A stretch of 64,000 bases of DNA from Helicostylum pulchrum (GCA_025677825.1 JAIXMO010000022.1:62001-126000), one strand, 5' to 3'; positions 34,693 to 46,837 are shown, counted from the first letter of the stretch. Made by a program: numbers and translations. The notes: generated from the letters alone by a model not told the origin.

Positions 34693-36130
34693 TTATGTTA
34701 ATTCATACTCGGGATCAAATAAAGTACTGACACTCTCACCAAAATGAATTCTTCTAATAGCTTCAGAAAAGAGAGGAGCGACAGGTAAAATCTTGAACTT
34801 GTCACATTTCAAAATATGATCATCTTGAGGAACGGAATCACTAACGATGACATGGTCCAAATAACTTTGTTGAATTCTTTCGACTGCATCCCCAGATAAA
34901 ACCGCATGTGTAATTAATGCATAGATTTTGGTGGCTCCATTTTCGTGTAAAAGTTTGGCTGCTTTTGTAATCGTAAAGGAAGTATCGGCAATATCGTCAA
35001 TTAGAATACACACCTTATTACGAACATCACCAACCAACATCAAATCATGCTTTTGAGGCTTGTCTGGTCTACGACGCTCTTTATGAATAAGTGCGAAATC
35101 CATGTGTAATTTCTCGGCAATAGATGTTGCTCTACGGAAATATTTAATACGTGTTATTTACAATATATAATCTTATATATATATATACCTCTTGGCTCCA
35201 CCAGCATCAGGAGAAACAATGACAGCTTCTAAATAATCAGGAATATTACGATAAATATATCTTCCCATTGAAGGTAATGAAGATAAGTTATCTACAGGAC
35301 AATCAAAGAAACCTTGAAACTAATAAACCAAAAAAAAAAATGTTATTAATAAAAAAAAAAACCAAGAAAAAAACCCTGCATCATGATGATACATACTTGA
35401 GGATCATGCAAATCCATTGTGATAATATGGTCGGCACCTTGAAGCATGATTTAGTTAAAGCTTGATGAAAAGAGAAACGAAAAAAAAAAAAAAAAAAAAT
35501 CTTACCTGCACAAGTTAATAATTCAGCAATCAAAGTTCCCGATCTTGCAACCCACTGTTTATAGCCATTATTAACATTTGTATTATTCACCTTCTTTCCA
35601 TTGATTGCAATTGAAGAACTAATACCGGCATTTTTAGAGTTATTATCACCCAACATAATCTGTTGACCCATATCCAAATCATTAGATAATCTAGAGAATA
35701 ACGTAGGTGAAATAGCAGGTTGAAAGGGATTTTCGATTTCGTTCTTTGGTGTAGAGGGGGTCGTCTTTGGTGAAGAGGGAACTGTCATGGGTGGTGGACG
35801 AATGAAGGGTGCGCCTGATCTCTTGAAGGGTGCATCGGGTTGTCTTGAATACGGAAAGAAAGGAATAACCGCGGTTACTTTACGTGCTGACGCAGTTTGA
35901 CAAGCTTGAATCATAATCAACAACTCAAAAAAGTTATCATTGACATGTCCACAGCCTGATTGAACAATATAAACGTCTTGCTCACGTACACTTTCGTATA
36001 ACTCAACACTGGTTTCATTATTACTGAACTTGCTTAATCGCGATTTGCCTGGCTCTACACCTAAACGATCACAAATTTCTTGTACCAGTTTAGGATGACT
36101 AGAGCCTCCCAAAATAACAGGTCCTTTCAT
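34693..36130 (-). CDS. Ribose-phosphate pyrophosphokinase with insert (Prs1/Prs5-like)
   Basis: Exons 36130-35506, 35437-35397, 35319-35189 and 35131-34693 give 411 residues. The enzyme makes PRPP from ribose 5-phosphate and ATP for purine, pyrimidine, His and Trp synthesis. Landmarks are [35 protein letters not shown], the catalytic [23 protein letters not shown] and the PRPP loop [14 protein letters not shown]. About 90 residues of low-complexity sequence are inserted between FIRPPP and [11 protein letters not shown], rich in Ser, Thr, Pro and Asn. Yeast Prs1 and Prs5 carry comparable non-homologous regions at other positions and couple PRPP synthesis to cell-wall signalling; whether this insert does the same is unknown. 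In the catalytic loop DIADTS differs slightly from the usual DMADTC/S. Confidence 0.9.
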
Positions 36131-36261
36131 TGTGTTTTTCTTTGACGGTCTTTATTAAGAATAGATAAGAAAGAGAGAAAGGTAATATGTATTTTTTTTA
36201 AAAGAAAAAAAATTTGTAAAGATTTATTGTGTCACACCACTCAAAGAAAGCCTCTTTTTTT

Positions 36262-36777
36262 TTAGAGTTTACTTTTTCCAGACACTTGTTTAAAAACTGT
36301 ATCTAGCTTGTTGGCTAACCGTACGTTTCCTTCAATCTTTATTTTTCCTAGCATAAAAGCTCTTTGGCCTTAAAGGGATTCAAAAAAAAAAGAAAAAAGA
36401 AAGATAAATATTCATGCTTATTATCCTTTAACAAAAAAGAAAATCATACCATTTAATCTTCCTTTAGCAAGACAAGCGAAATCATTATCAGTCATGGTTA
36501 TAACCGTATCAGACTCACCAAGAGGTTTACCATAAATTACCAATCCTGCTTTTTTCAAGTCGATTGTAAATATCACATATTCTCCGTCGCTGTTATTTTT
36601 GATGTGAAATTCAAACACTCCGTCGACCTACACCAGAAAAAAAACACATCAATTTTTCATCAGTCCCCAACGCGCCCTTATTATGTAATTTACTTTTTTG
36701 ATTAATTCGTTTATCGAGGTTTCATCTATTGCTTGTAAAAACCTGTCTATTTCCCTGAAAATAACTGGACTTTGCAT
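36262..36777 (-). CDS. SCP2-domain sterol carrier protein with peroxisomal SKL signal
   Basis: Exons 36777-36694, 36627-36450 and 36368-36262 give 122 residues, a stand-alone SCP2 domain. These small proteins bind acyl-CoA, sterols or other lipids non-specifically. The core reads GVFEFHIKNNSDGEYVIF, then KAGLVIYG, DNDFACLAKGRLNG and FMLGKIKIEGN. The last three residues are Ser-Lys-Leu, a canonical PTS1, so import into peroxisomes is expected, consistent with a role in beta-oxidation. The SKL is encoded in the third exon and is lost if the intron 36449-36369 is read through. Confidence 0.92.
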
Positions 36778-37134
36778 ATTTTTGTATTCGTGTGAAAAAG
36801 AAGCAATATTAAAAAGATTATCATTAATTTTTATTTAATGCGAGACTGCTATACTTGTAAAGTGTAGATCTAGTGCGAATTTAATGAGGCAGAGTATCAT
36901 CAAGAGCTTAAAACATGTGCATATTCACTCGTGCCGACGATTTTTCTCGTCCGTTTTTAAAAAAAAATACCATTTTGTACGAATTATTTTTATTTAAAAG
37001 TCGAAAGATTAGCAGTTTCATTCTAGTAAGTTCTCTTGAAATGTATAACCTTAAAATAATCGATATAAAAATAACCTAGCAGTACTTTAATGCACGTGCT
37101 TCTCGGAACCTTCCAACCGTAGGTATGCGGTCCG

Positions 37135-37175
<41 letters not shown>

Positions 37176-37551
37176 ACATTTTCATCAAAAAAAAAGAGTA
37201 AGAGGTAGTTTTCTAAAGGCCTTTGATAACATGACCAGAATTTGAGCAAAACCGTTATCATACGAGCACGCGTATGATCGTATCTTACGTATCGAAATAG
37301 TCTCGAGACGTACGACCGAACTTTAAACGACATCGTAAAGCATATGAAAAAGAAGTAGATGTTACTATCTATAAGTATACTTTATACACATTCCTTAAGG
37401 CAATCTTACAGGGGTTACATAGACTGTTCCGCAGATAATAAATTTTCCAGCTGAGAACAAGTTCGGTGATTTGTATTTCACCAGTTTCACCTACAAAAAG
37501 TGAGATAATTACATCTTTTTTTCCTTTTTCTAAAAACAACACCTTTTTTAA
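36778..37551. other. Intergenic region with A38 tract
   Basis: AT-rich DNA with a run of 38 A residues at 37135-37172, the longest homopolymer of the window. A short inverted repeat (ATCATACG/CGTATGAT) lies at 37257-37278. A 68-codon minus-strand frame (37369-37575) overlaps the start of the next gene and has no family match that I recognise. No gene can be supported here. Confidence 0.5.
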
Positions 37552-38687
37552 ATGTTCGAGACTACAAAATTCCAAAATCTAATTGAAAGAAAAAGGCGTA
37601 GTAGACGTAAGTCTTCAATTTCAGGCAGCTCATACAGCAGTGCTAAATCACACAACCGATTCTCTGCCTATGCACCGGGAATTGAAGACCAACTTAATTC
37701 ACTTGTTATTGAAAACAACGAGGACGGAGAAGATGCAGCCGAATTATTACAGCATGATTTTGAGCACCCCGCCGAATATGATCAGCCTAGTATACGAGAC
37801 TCGATCAACCGTAGTTCACTAAGCTCTTTGGCACATATATCGTACGGTTCCGGTCGAACAGATACCGAAAGCTATCCAGTCTCGCCTAGCATCAGTAGCT
37901 ACTGGATTGAAGAACAAAATAACGTAAGTATAATTGTTTTGCAGTATATATATAAAAATTTATTAATCATTGCGTAGATGCACGTATGATTTTGTACAAG
38001 TGATATGACATGTAATTGACATTCGTATACTTTTTCTTTTAAAAAAAAATATATAGGCCACAAGACTTTTCAAGTTTTCCATCCGTATTTGAAGAACCAC
38101 CAACTATTATCGGTAAACATCCAAACTACTATCTCACCTCCCCTAGCAGAATTCGAAAGTACATAGACCCACCCGAAGAGTTTATCTTGAGAACAATGAA
38201 ATTGCCTTATCCCTACCGTACAAAGGAGCCTATTTCTCAAAGACTAGATCGCGTAGATAGCAGCGACCCACTACGAACAGATTTTAATGTGAGACATCCG
38301 CCACCGGGAAGCAAGAGGAGGAATCGCAGTGTATCTCCAAGACCGCCGCAAATAAAGACCTTGAACCGACATAGTGTCGCGTTAGGTCAAGTAGATCGAT
38401 TATTAAAGATAAATAAGGATAGACCATCAGCAGATAGTTTATCTGTAGAGTGTAACGAACTGGTAGAATCTTGGAACGATAGATATAAACAGTATCGTCC
38501 CGGGTCGAGAAAATCTTCTGTTTTGCCTGGTCGAGCAGTACATGATATTTTGAAATGGATACCTGATCAAGATACGGAATGGCAGGATAACAGAAACAGG
38601 GACTTCGTGCAGATGGTAGAGATACCTACTAGCTCTTCCAATAGCAGACAAGAAAGGCCGCTACATCCATTAGATCATTCTAGCTAA
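37552..38687 (+). CDS. Unrecognised disordered protein, two exons with unresolved junction
   Basis: Exon 1 (37552-37923, 124 codons, ending EEQNN before a perfect GTAAGT donor) is rich in Ser, Arg and Asp/Glu (RKSSISGSSYSSAKSHNRF). Exon 2 begins behind an ATATAG acceptor at 38057 and runs to TAA 38687; its frame (PQDFSSFPSVFEEPPTI...) is coding-like and Pro/Arg-rich (HPPPGSKRRNRSVSPRPP). The phases do not match: exon 1 ends in phase 0, while exon 2 needs two carried bases. A microexon of 3n+2 bases inside the 133-nt intron, or a frameshift, would be needed. I found no convincing microexon. No catalytic domain is recognisable. Its low complexity and many Ser-Pro/Arg-Ser sites would fit a phosphoregulated scaffold, but that is speculation. 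Confidence 0.55.
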
Positions 38688-38995
38688 CTTTTTTTGACGT
38701 GTATTATGTATATCCTGTTTTATAAGGATAGTTACATCCAAATTTCAGTTTTTTTTTTTTAAAAAAAACGTATACGTCTCCTTTTTTTACGTTGTGGTTG
38801 AGCATAATACGCTGTTACTACTTCTGTTTGACGTTCCCTTGATATTTTTCCCTTCCCGAAGGCTTGTTTCACACGTCACATACCGCAAAAAAATAAAGCC
38901 TGAGACTCCGTCTCTTTTTTTTTTTTTATTCAAAAAAATTTTCTTGTTGCCACTTCACCAAATCTCATCTTTTTTTTTATATATAAAAAACTAAC
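38688..38995. other. Promoter region of the eIF3e gene
   Basis: AT-rich with T and A runs. A TTTATATATAAA-like stretch just upstream of the ATG at 38996 may contribute to transcription initiation. No gene is visible. Confidence 0.45.
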
Positions 38996-40510
38996 ATGGC
39001 TGCCACACAAGATTTGACCATGAGAATGATTCCATTCTTGGATCGTCATCTCGTCTTCCCTCTTATTGAATTCTTGGAATTAAAAGAAGTAAATTCAGTA
39101 AATACCTTTGTCGTCGAAAGAACTTAAAAAACTAAGTAGTTTTTTTTTTTCTGTTTTTTTTTTTTTTTAGGTCTATGCTCCTGAGGAATTGTTACAAGCA
39201 AAGTACGATTTGTTCAAGAACTCCAACATGGTTGATTTCGTTCTTGACCTTTATAAGAAGCTTCACAAGACTGAAGAAGCTCCCAAGGGTAAACTACTAT
39301 CAATTTTTTTTTATTTTATTTAAAAATAATAATACTAACCCTGTAAAATAATTAGAGTTCACTGAAAAGAGAGAAAAGGTTTTATCTCAAATGGAAGAAT
39401 TAAGAACCAAGGCTCAAAAGGTCATGGATATTCTTGAAAAGCCCGAGGTTATTGCTGCTCTTCGTCAAGATAAGGCTCAAAACTTGCAATACTTGAAGGA
39501 GAACTACAAGGTATACTACACACATTTAATTAACAATACAAAAAGTTTTTTAACAAATAATTTTAAAAATATAGTTCACTGATGATTCTATCAACATTTT
39601 ATACGAATTTGGTCAATTCCAATACAACTGTGGTGATTATGGAGGAGCTGCTGATTACCTTTACCACTTCCGTGTCTTATCTACTGATAACGAGCGTTCT
39701 CTTTCAGCTACCTGGGGTAAGATGGCTGCAGAGATTTTGACTGGTAACTGGGACGCTGCATTAGAGGAGATGCAAAAATTGAGAGAAGCCATTGACCAAA
39801 AGAGCAACAGTACACCTCTCCAACAACTCCAACAACGTACTTGGCTCCTTCACTGGTCCTTGTTTATTTTCTTCAACCACCCCAAGGGTCGTGACGGTAT
39901 CGTCGATATGTTCCTTACTCCTCAATACATCAACACCATCCAAACCTCTTGCCCTTGGATCTTACGCTACCTTGCAACAGCTGTTGTTACCAACAAGCGC
40001 AGAAAGAACCAAATGAAGGAATTAGTCAAAATCATCGAACAAGAGACATACGAATACAAAGATCCTGTTACTGAATTTGTTGAAGCACTCTTTGTCCGTT
40101 TCGATTTCGAGGGCGCTCAAAAGAAGTTGAAGGAATGTGAGGACGTCTTATCCAACGATTTCTTCTTGGCTGCCACTCATGAGGATTTCATGGAGAGCGC
40201 TAGACAGTTTATCTCAGAGACATATTGTAGAATTCATCAAAAGATCGATATCAAGGAAATGTCACAAAGATTGAACTTGACCCAAGAAGAGGGTGAGAAG
40301 TGGATCGTCAACTTGATTAGAGATACACGTGTTGACGCCAAAATCGATTTCGAGGAAAATACCGTTATTATGAACACACCCGTTACATCTGTATATCAAC
40401 AAGTCATTGAACGTACAAAGGGTCTTTCTTTCCGATCACAGGTACTTGCTACCACCATTAAGAGACGCGAAGTTGCACAGGGTACTACTTCAACTGAAAT
40501 TGCTGCTTAA
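38996..40510 (+). CDS. eIF3e: Eukaryotic translation initiation factor 3 subunit E
   Basis: Exons 38996-39088, 39171-39288, 39356-39510 and 39575-40510 give 433 residues. eIF3e (Int6) is a PCI-domain subunit of the eIF3 complex, which promotes 43S pre-initiation complex assembly on mRNA. The N-terminus [20 protein letters not shown] is diagnostic, as are [31 protein letters not shown] and the winged-helix region [18 protein letters not shown]. Codon bias is strong, fitting a highly expressed translation factor. Note that the loss of eIF3e in budding yeast is not shared here. Confidence 0.96.
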
Positions 40511-40859
40511 AATACAAAAAAAATTCAAAAAAATTGAAAATAAATAATTAATACTTGTGCTTTTTTTTAAAAGTTTCTTTTTTTTCATCAACTCTCTCTC
40601 TCCTTTTTTCCCCGCCTTTTGGGCGTCGTAGTAGTAGTATTTTTTTTTTAAGCAAAAAAGGGGATGACGGATGGTCCAGATGATTTATTACGCGTTGATT
40701 GGTTCTTTCCATCATTTTGGCTTTTGATACCTGGGGGACACATATATACAACTACCCCTATATCATATGATATGGAATATCTTGAGAGATATAAATAACC
40801 TTTTTTCTTTTCTCTCTCTTTTTACTCTTCTACTCTTCTTCTCTATACATATAAACATT
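40511..40859. other. Intergenic region before the sugar transporter
   Basis: AT- and pyrimidine-rich spacer. A CT-rich block (40804-40850) lies immediately upstream of the transporter ATG, as is common in fungal promoters. No gene is visible. Confidence 0.45.
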
Positions 40860-42863
40860 ATGAGTAGTGAGCAAACTGCTTTAATACAACAAAAGCCTCC
40901 TCGTTCAGTCCGACCCAAGAACAGAAGAAGAAGATCTTCATTTGATCCTTCTACTTACAATAGCGTTGGTACTATTGCCGACACTCCATCAACCCAAAAT
41001 GTATCCAAAGAAGCAGGTCTAGGTTTATTAGAGATCTTAGGTCTGACTATCTGTATGGCTGGTGTACAATTTACATGTAATGTAATTATAATATATATTA
41101 AATACTTGAACTTTTATCTAACCGATATGAATGTAACATTCAGGGACCGTAGAATTATCGTAAGTGTTATTAAAAATATCACCAAATAACTTATTTTAAC
41201 ACTTCTTTTTTAAAAGTTATGGTACGCCATACTTATTGTCACTTGACTTATCAAAGGAACTTACGGCATTAGTTTGGTTGGCCGGCCCTTTGTCTGGTCT
41301 TCTTGTACAACCTGTAATGTTTCCCCCCCAAATATTTATTATACATAACCAAATGATTAACCTTTTCTTTGAAAAAAAAAGTTAATCGGTGCCTTTAGTG
41401 ATAAATGTACATCAAAATTTGGTAAACGTAGACCTTTTATTGTAGTATCCGGTATTTTGACTTGTTTATCCATGATTGGTGTAGCATACGCAAAGGAGTT
41501 TGGTGCCTGGATTGCACGTCATTATTATTCCCCTGATGTATTTGATTCAACTGTAAAGTAAACCCCTCCCCCCATTTTTTTACCTGCATAATTTACTTAA
41601 TTTTTTTTTCTTTTGTTAAGGCACATTTTTATGCAATTGTAGTAGCTGTTTCTTCATTTTATTTCCTTGATTTTACTTTAAATGCAGTACAGGCCATTTG
41701 TCGTGCTTTGATTTTAGATGTTCCCCCTCTTTGGCAACAAGAGTACGCAAACGCCTGGAGTGCAAGAATGAGTAACTGTGCTATGGTAGTGGGTTATTTC
41801 GTTGGATTTATTAATTTGGTACAGTATTTCCCTTGGATGGGCGATTCTCAAATTAAGGTATTTTGTGTTGTCGCCATGGCCGTCTTTTTGGTTACCTTGA
41901 CCATTACCTGTATCGCCGTTAAGGAGAAGCAATATATCGAAACTGAAGATCAGGATAACTTGTAAGTTTTTTTTTAAAAAAACTTAAAACCCGGCCATTT
42001 TATACTTATACTTTATCATAGGCCCTGGTATAATACCTTACAATACATTTGGAGAGCATTCCGCTTTTTACCTAAACCTATTCAATCACTCTGTAACACC
42101 CAATTTTTTGCATGGATGGGTTGGTTTCCCTTCTTATTCTACAGGTAAAAAAAAAACATAAAAGGGAATTTTTTTATTTATATTAATCCCCCCAATCCAA
42201 TCTAGTACGCAATGGGTATCTGATCTTTATTTTTCAACTCACCCACCGACATCACCAGGTGAAGAAGTAGACTGGGCCGAAGGAACCAGAGCTGGGTCCT
42301 TTGCACTCTTATGTAATTCAATGGTTTCTGTCGTTGCAGGCATGGTAATCCCCGCTCTGGTGATGCGCTTCGAAAAGAAGGGGATCTGGTGGTTATCATT
42401 ATTAAATGTCTATACAGGGTCTCAGCTGATCATTGCAGCTGCCCTTATATCCACTTGGTTTATCCGATCCGTTACTGCTGCTACCATTGTCTTGGCTATT
42501 ATGGGTATTCCCTGGGCTATTGTTCTCTGGATCCCCTTTTCGCTTGTAGGAGAGTACGTAAGTTACGAAGATGAGCGTCGTAATAAGGGTGAGGTTGCGG
42601 AACAGACCACAAGTGGCGCTATTGAAGACCAACAGGATGATTTTGATGCCGGTATGATTTTGGGTGTTCATAATATGTACATCGTGTTCCCTCAGTTTGC
42701 TGTGGCCATCATTTCTTCCATGATCTTTGCTGCTTCCGCTGCAGAAGAAAAGGACCCGAACGATGATGGTAGATCCAACGTCTCGACCGTATTAGCCTTT
42801 GGTGGTCTGATGGCTTTACTTGCTGCCGTAGCCAGTAGACGTATCATACGCGTTAAGAAATAA
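40860..42863 (+). CDS. GPH/SLC45-type sucrose or alpha-glucoside:H+ symporter
   Basis: Seven exons (40860-41076, 41144-41159, 41217-41313, 41382-41552, 41621-41961, 42022-42144, 42206-42863) give 540 residues with about 12 helices. The protein resembles SUT1/SLC45 disaccharide-proton symporters at the plasma membrane. Landmarks are the first helix motif GVQFTWTVELSYGTPYLLSL, the loop 2-3 motif KFGKRRPFI (the GxxxRR/K block), and ALILDVPPLWQQEYANAWSAR. A 16-nt exon (41144-41159) encoding only WTVEL with its flanking split codons is needed to bring the first helix into frame. The donor at 41553 is used rather than the one five bases later. The N-terminal 60 residues are cytosolic and Arg-rich. 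The exact sugar is not predictable. Confidence 0.9.
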
Positions 42864-44698
42864 TTCAATGTTTACTTTTTTTTTCGCTTTAATAATAAAT
42901 ATACACAGAAGATAAATTGCTTCTATTTCGCCAATAATAGACTTGCCGAATTTTTTTTATTTGCACCCCCTTTTTTTTTAAAAAAGTGTGATGTACCTAC
43001 AGAAATATAAAAACCGAGGAACTTTAATGCATATTTCAAGGCTCCCAAATGGCCCGTTTTATCTTTTTTAAAAGAAAAGCCTCGGTATTTTATCCAGTAC
43101 CTAACGCCGCTTTTACCGGCTGACTCGGTGAGATGCTTATTATTAGGCCTGTCTTATGTAAAAAAAAAAAATGCCTTGTGATATTCAAATGTCACACATA
43201 CCAAAGTCTTTTTAGGCAGTGCATAAATGCCACTGGAAAAAACGTGGTATACACTGATTTTTTTTTCTTCTCCGCTTTCTGCCTTTTTCTTTCGGTAGTT
43301 TTTGGTTTGCAAATGTATCTGAAATTTCTTTTTTCGGCTTTAGCTGACGGTTTGGTAGTTAAAATATTGAGTTAGGGAATACTAATTCATGCAAAAAAAA
43401 ACACCAGCTTATTTTAAAACTTATACTTTTTGAATGTTTTTATAAATATTTCTTTTTTGGTATTATGTGCGGGGACGCATTTGCCATCTAAAAAAGTTTT
43501 GCTCCGAAAAAAAAATACCTGTTTTTTGAGTAGCTCCAATCATTTGAGAAAGTTAAATAGCGATTGTCGCAGCGTATTGAGAAGGATTCCAACCAACTCT
43601 AATATACGTCCCAACTTTTTTTGCGTAACTTTGTAAACTAACAAAAAAACGCTTTCCATTTAGAGACGTCTTATTACTCGTTTAAAAATATATATTTTAT
43701 TATTGTTATTATTTTGAACGGACCACTTTTTAAGCTTTCATGTGTGTATTTTTTTAATTTAAATATACTTGTCTGTTTTAAATGGATCTTCAGTATCTTT
43801 TAAAAAGTAATATAGTAAATCATACACCGGAAGATTTTTATATTTAAGGAAACGCTAATATAAAAGTTGACGGGCTTGTCGCGCTAAAAAAATAAAAAAT
43901 GTTTTACGTCATACACAGGTGTAACAATTATAAAACTAAACTTTTGACCCATCAAAAAAACTTAAAAAGACACTATGAAATGTACGTGTTTCCCACATGT
44001 CATCCACCTTTTTTTACCCCCCAAGGGAAATTAACTTACACTGATCGGATACTCACAAAAAAAAAAAAAAAAAAAAAAAAGGTCGATAGGATTGATAAAC
44101 CAGCGTATAAGAACAAGTTTGACTGAGAGATTTACGTTACAAAGGGTTTGACGGCAATAACGCTTGGGGGTCCCTACACCATTCCAGCTGTCAACACTTT
44201 AGTAAAAGCTAAACCTTATTACATTTTGCTCTAAGCGTCCAACTGCCTGTGTAACCGAACGATGCTAAATCATCTCATTACATTCTTTTTTCTGAAATCA
44301 TAACAATAACTCTTTTGGTAAAGACAAGAATAACACTTTGCCTTTTTAACATACTGTCATTTTTTTTTTTTTTTTTTTTTGATGTGCAGCACATTTATGC
44401 CAATGATACATTTCTTTGTTTCCAAATCAGGGTTTAAGAACAAACAAAGCAAAAAAAAAAAAAAAAGCGAAGCTACCTTAAACGTAGCACTATTTATTGC
44501 TACTACATATATACAAACGTTTGTATAAATCAGACGTTTTTTTTTTAATTAGAAGCACTCAAAAGTAGTGTAACTTGATTTATTTTTTTGGGGGTTGGAG
44601 GGGTTGGGATAATAGATGTGAGTTAATATAATATAATGGGGGTATAATCTTTTCCTTTTCTTTTTAAAAAAGCTGTTGTCGTAAGATAAGTACAATTG
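42864..44698. other. Gene-poor region
   Basis: About 1.8 kb with many A/T homopolymers (for example around 44057-44080 and 44360-44380). ORFs up to 80 codons look like chance. An 18-bp perfect palindrome at 44510-44527 is listed separately. Otherwise I see nothing. Confidence 0.5.
44510..44527. other. 18-bp perfect palindrome
   Basis: TATACAAACGTTTGTATA is its own reverse complement. It lies about 170 bp downstream of the RhoGAP stop codon. It may be a chance AT-rich palindrome, a protein-binding dyad or part of a transcript hairpin. Confidence 0.5.
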
Positions 44699-46203
44699 CT
44701 AATCAGATGCAATGGTTACTGAAGATTTCGAAGAAAACAAATTAGTGTTTGATGGATGAACTATGGCGCTAGTTCTTGTGGAAGACGAAATTCGCGAAGT
44801 GGAAGTTGAGTTTGAATGCACGAGAGTAGTCGGTGCGGCGTAATACTGATGATACGAAGAACTATCCAGCAGTGCGGAAGATCGTTTGATTGTATTTTTC
44901 AACGACTTGCATGTTGTATTTTGCCTGGTTCTCATAATCACCACCTTGTAAAGCTCATCACTGCTTTTATGGCTGTGATGACTAGGTCTTCTTTGCGGTT
45001 TATAAGGGGGTACAATATCCAAAAGTAACTCCGTTTGTTGAATGGGTGATAGGTTAGTTGAATGCCGACTCGGGTGCGACGACGGAGGTGAAGAAGATGA
45101 TGCATTACGATCATTTAGGTAAGAAGTGGTAGAAGAAGATGGATGGCAAGGTACTGTATTACGACCAGGAGGGGATACTACTTGCCATAACAAAGCTGAA
45201 TCTTTCCACAGTTCCAGCAAGGTGTCACTGTATTCTATCAATAAAGTCCAAATCTGCGTCCACTTCGTATTGGTTTCAATAAACTGACCCATATCGTTCA
45301 TCATTTTAGTACGCGTATGTCTTTTTACCCAAGAAGGAATCTCTTTCAAGTTGTGTTCAAGACCTGTACATACTGGTGCTAATACAACTGCTAACGCTTC
45401 AGGGTTCATCATGTTGATATCAGAGTGCTTTTGTATTAAAGAAGACATGATGATAATATAGTGAATTAAGTGAAAGTGTTCTCTTGGAAGTTGTTGAATT
45501 TTCAGTGCCAAAGAGTTGATGGTTGCTTTTTTTGAAAATGATCGGTCTAATAAATTTTTTTTTTTTAGCCTTTTTGTACTATTATACCCTGGAAAAAAAA
45601 AATGTTTATTTACCGTATAATTGTATGAATTCTTCGTGACAAGCTATAGGAATAACAGGATCAGGTAATTGCCTTAAATACTTTTTGACTACACCAGTAA
45701 TAGCATGAATATCATAATATTTCAAGTCAATGTACTTTCCATACGTAGGTGGTTTGTCAAAGTCTAACAAGAGGTTTTCAACTTCGGGGGCTGCACCCGA
45801 AAGTCTAAATATACCTTCTACAAGTAATCCTAAATAAAATCATGCGCGGGGAGGGGAAAAATAACAACTATTTAGACCTCAGCAGCTTGTTATTGTTTTT
45901 TTCTTTGTTTTTACCTCTCTTCATAATCTCTTCAAAGCATCGATAAACAGGGTCAGGAACAGTTAATCCAAACGTATTACACGAACCACACAATGACGCT
46001 GATTTTAACGGCGCTCCGAAAATGCCTTTTGTAATCATAGCCCCTTTATTTTTTATAAGTAAAAATTATATTTTATATCTTTTGTTGTTACCTTTTTTAT
46101 GACTGGAACTCATACTATTCAAAAAATGAAGTTTACCATTAGACAAGAATGATAGCAAGTTCTTTTGTCGTTTTTTATCACTAAGATTATCATCAGATAT
46201 CAT
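44699..46203 (-). CDS. RhoGAP-domain GTPase-activating protein
   Basis: Exons 46203-46092, 46043-45915, 45829-45614 and 45588-44699 give 448 residues. The RhoGAP domain stimulates GTP hydrolysis by Rho/Rac/Cdc42 GTPases at the cell cortex. It contains the arginine-finger motif GLLVEGIFRLSG, then KKYLRQLPDPVIP and the helix NPEALAVVLAPVC near residues 195-210. The domain is followed by a 200-residue Ser/Pro/His-rich, probably disordered tail. Which GTPase it acts on cannot be told. The start MISDDNLSDKKRQ is preferred over a longer frame that would begin with a non-ATG codon in a hydrophobic stretch. A block of eight lysine-rich residues near the third junction (KRLKKKN) is consistent in phase. 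Confidence 0.87.
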
Positions 46204-46837
46204 CTTTTTATTATATACGTAAAAAAAACAGAAGAAAAAGAGAAGAGAAAGAAAAAGCTTTCGGTTCAACAGTTTGGGACAGAGAAACTATACCAACAAA
46301 TTCAAAAAAAAAGCGGGGTTCCATTATCACCTCCCCGTGTGTAACTTTTTAACTAGATGATCCGTGCAAAAAAAAAAATATAATAATAATGAAATCTGAC
46401 GTTGTTTGCCAGCGACGTTTTGTATGAAAATGATGTGAAGGGTCTATTTTAATTAAAAGTTGCTGTTACCCCTTGAATTTCCAAGCTGTAAATCGCCTCA
46501 GGAAAAAAGGGTTGTTGCATCATTAACTAAAGTCATAGAAGCTATTGGTGAAAATCGAGAAATTAAATCCGTCACACCAAACACAAACTACTTCATTTAA
46601 CCCAGAGTTTAGACAAAGCACAGGCTTCCGAGGGGGGTTTTTTTTTTCGTGTATGAATTTTTACACGCGTGGCCGTTGTTATTACTTTCTGCTCAATATT
46701 GCTCTTCTAAAAAGGGGATATACTAAGGAGAACATTATGCAGATGTACAAGTGACTATGTTTTTTTAACTGATGTACACACACAAACAAACTTGATATCC
46801 TATCCTTTTTGTTCCTTTTTTTTATTTTTCTGTAGTA
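46204..46837. other. Intergenic region between RhoGAP and MCFD2-like genes
   Basis: Divergent promoter region. Two 65-70-codon frames here (plus and minus) lack start context and domain signal. AT-rich with T runs before the MCFD2-like ATG. Nothing more is recognisable. Confidence 0.45.

Noticed and set aside
37369..37575. 68-codon minus-strand frame overlapping the start of the gene at 37552
   Set aside because: It overlaps a better-supported gene, lacks a true ATG start, and I recognise no family.
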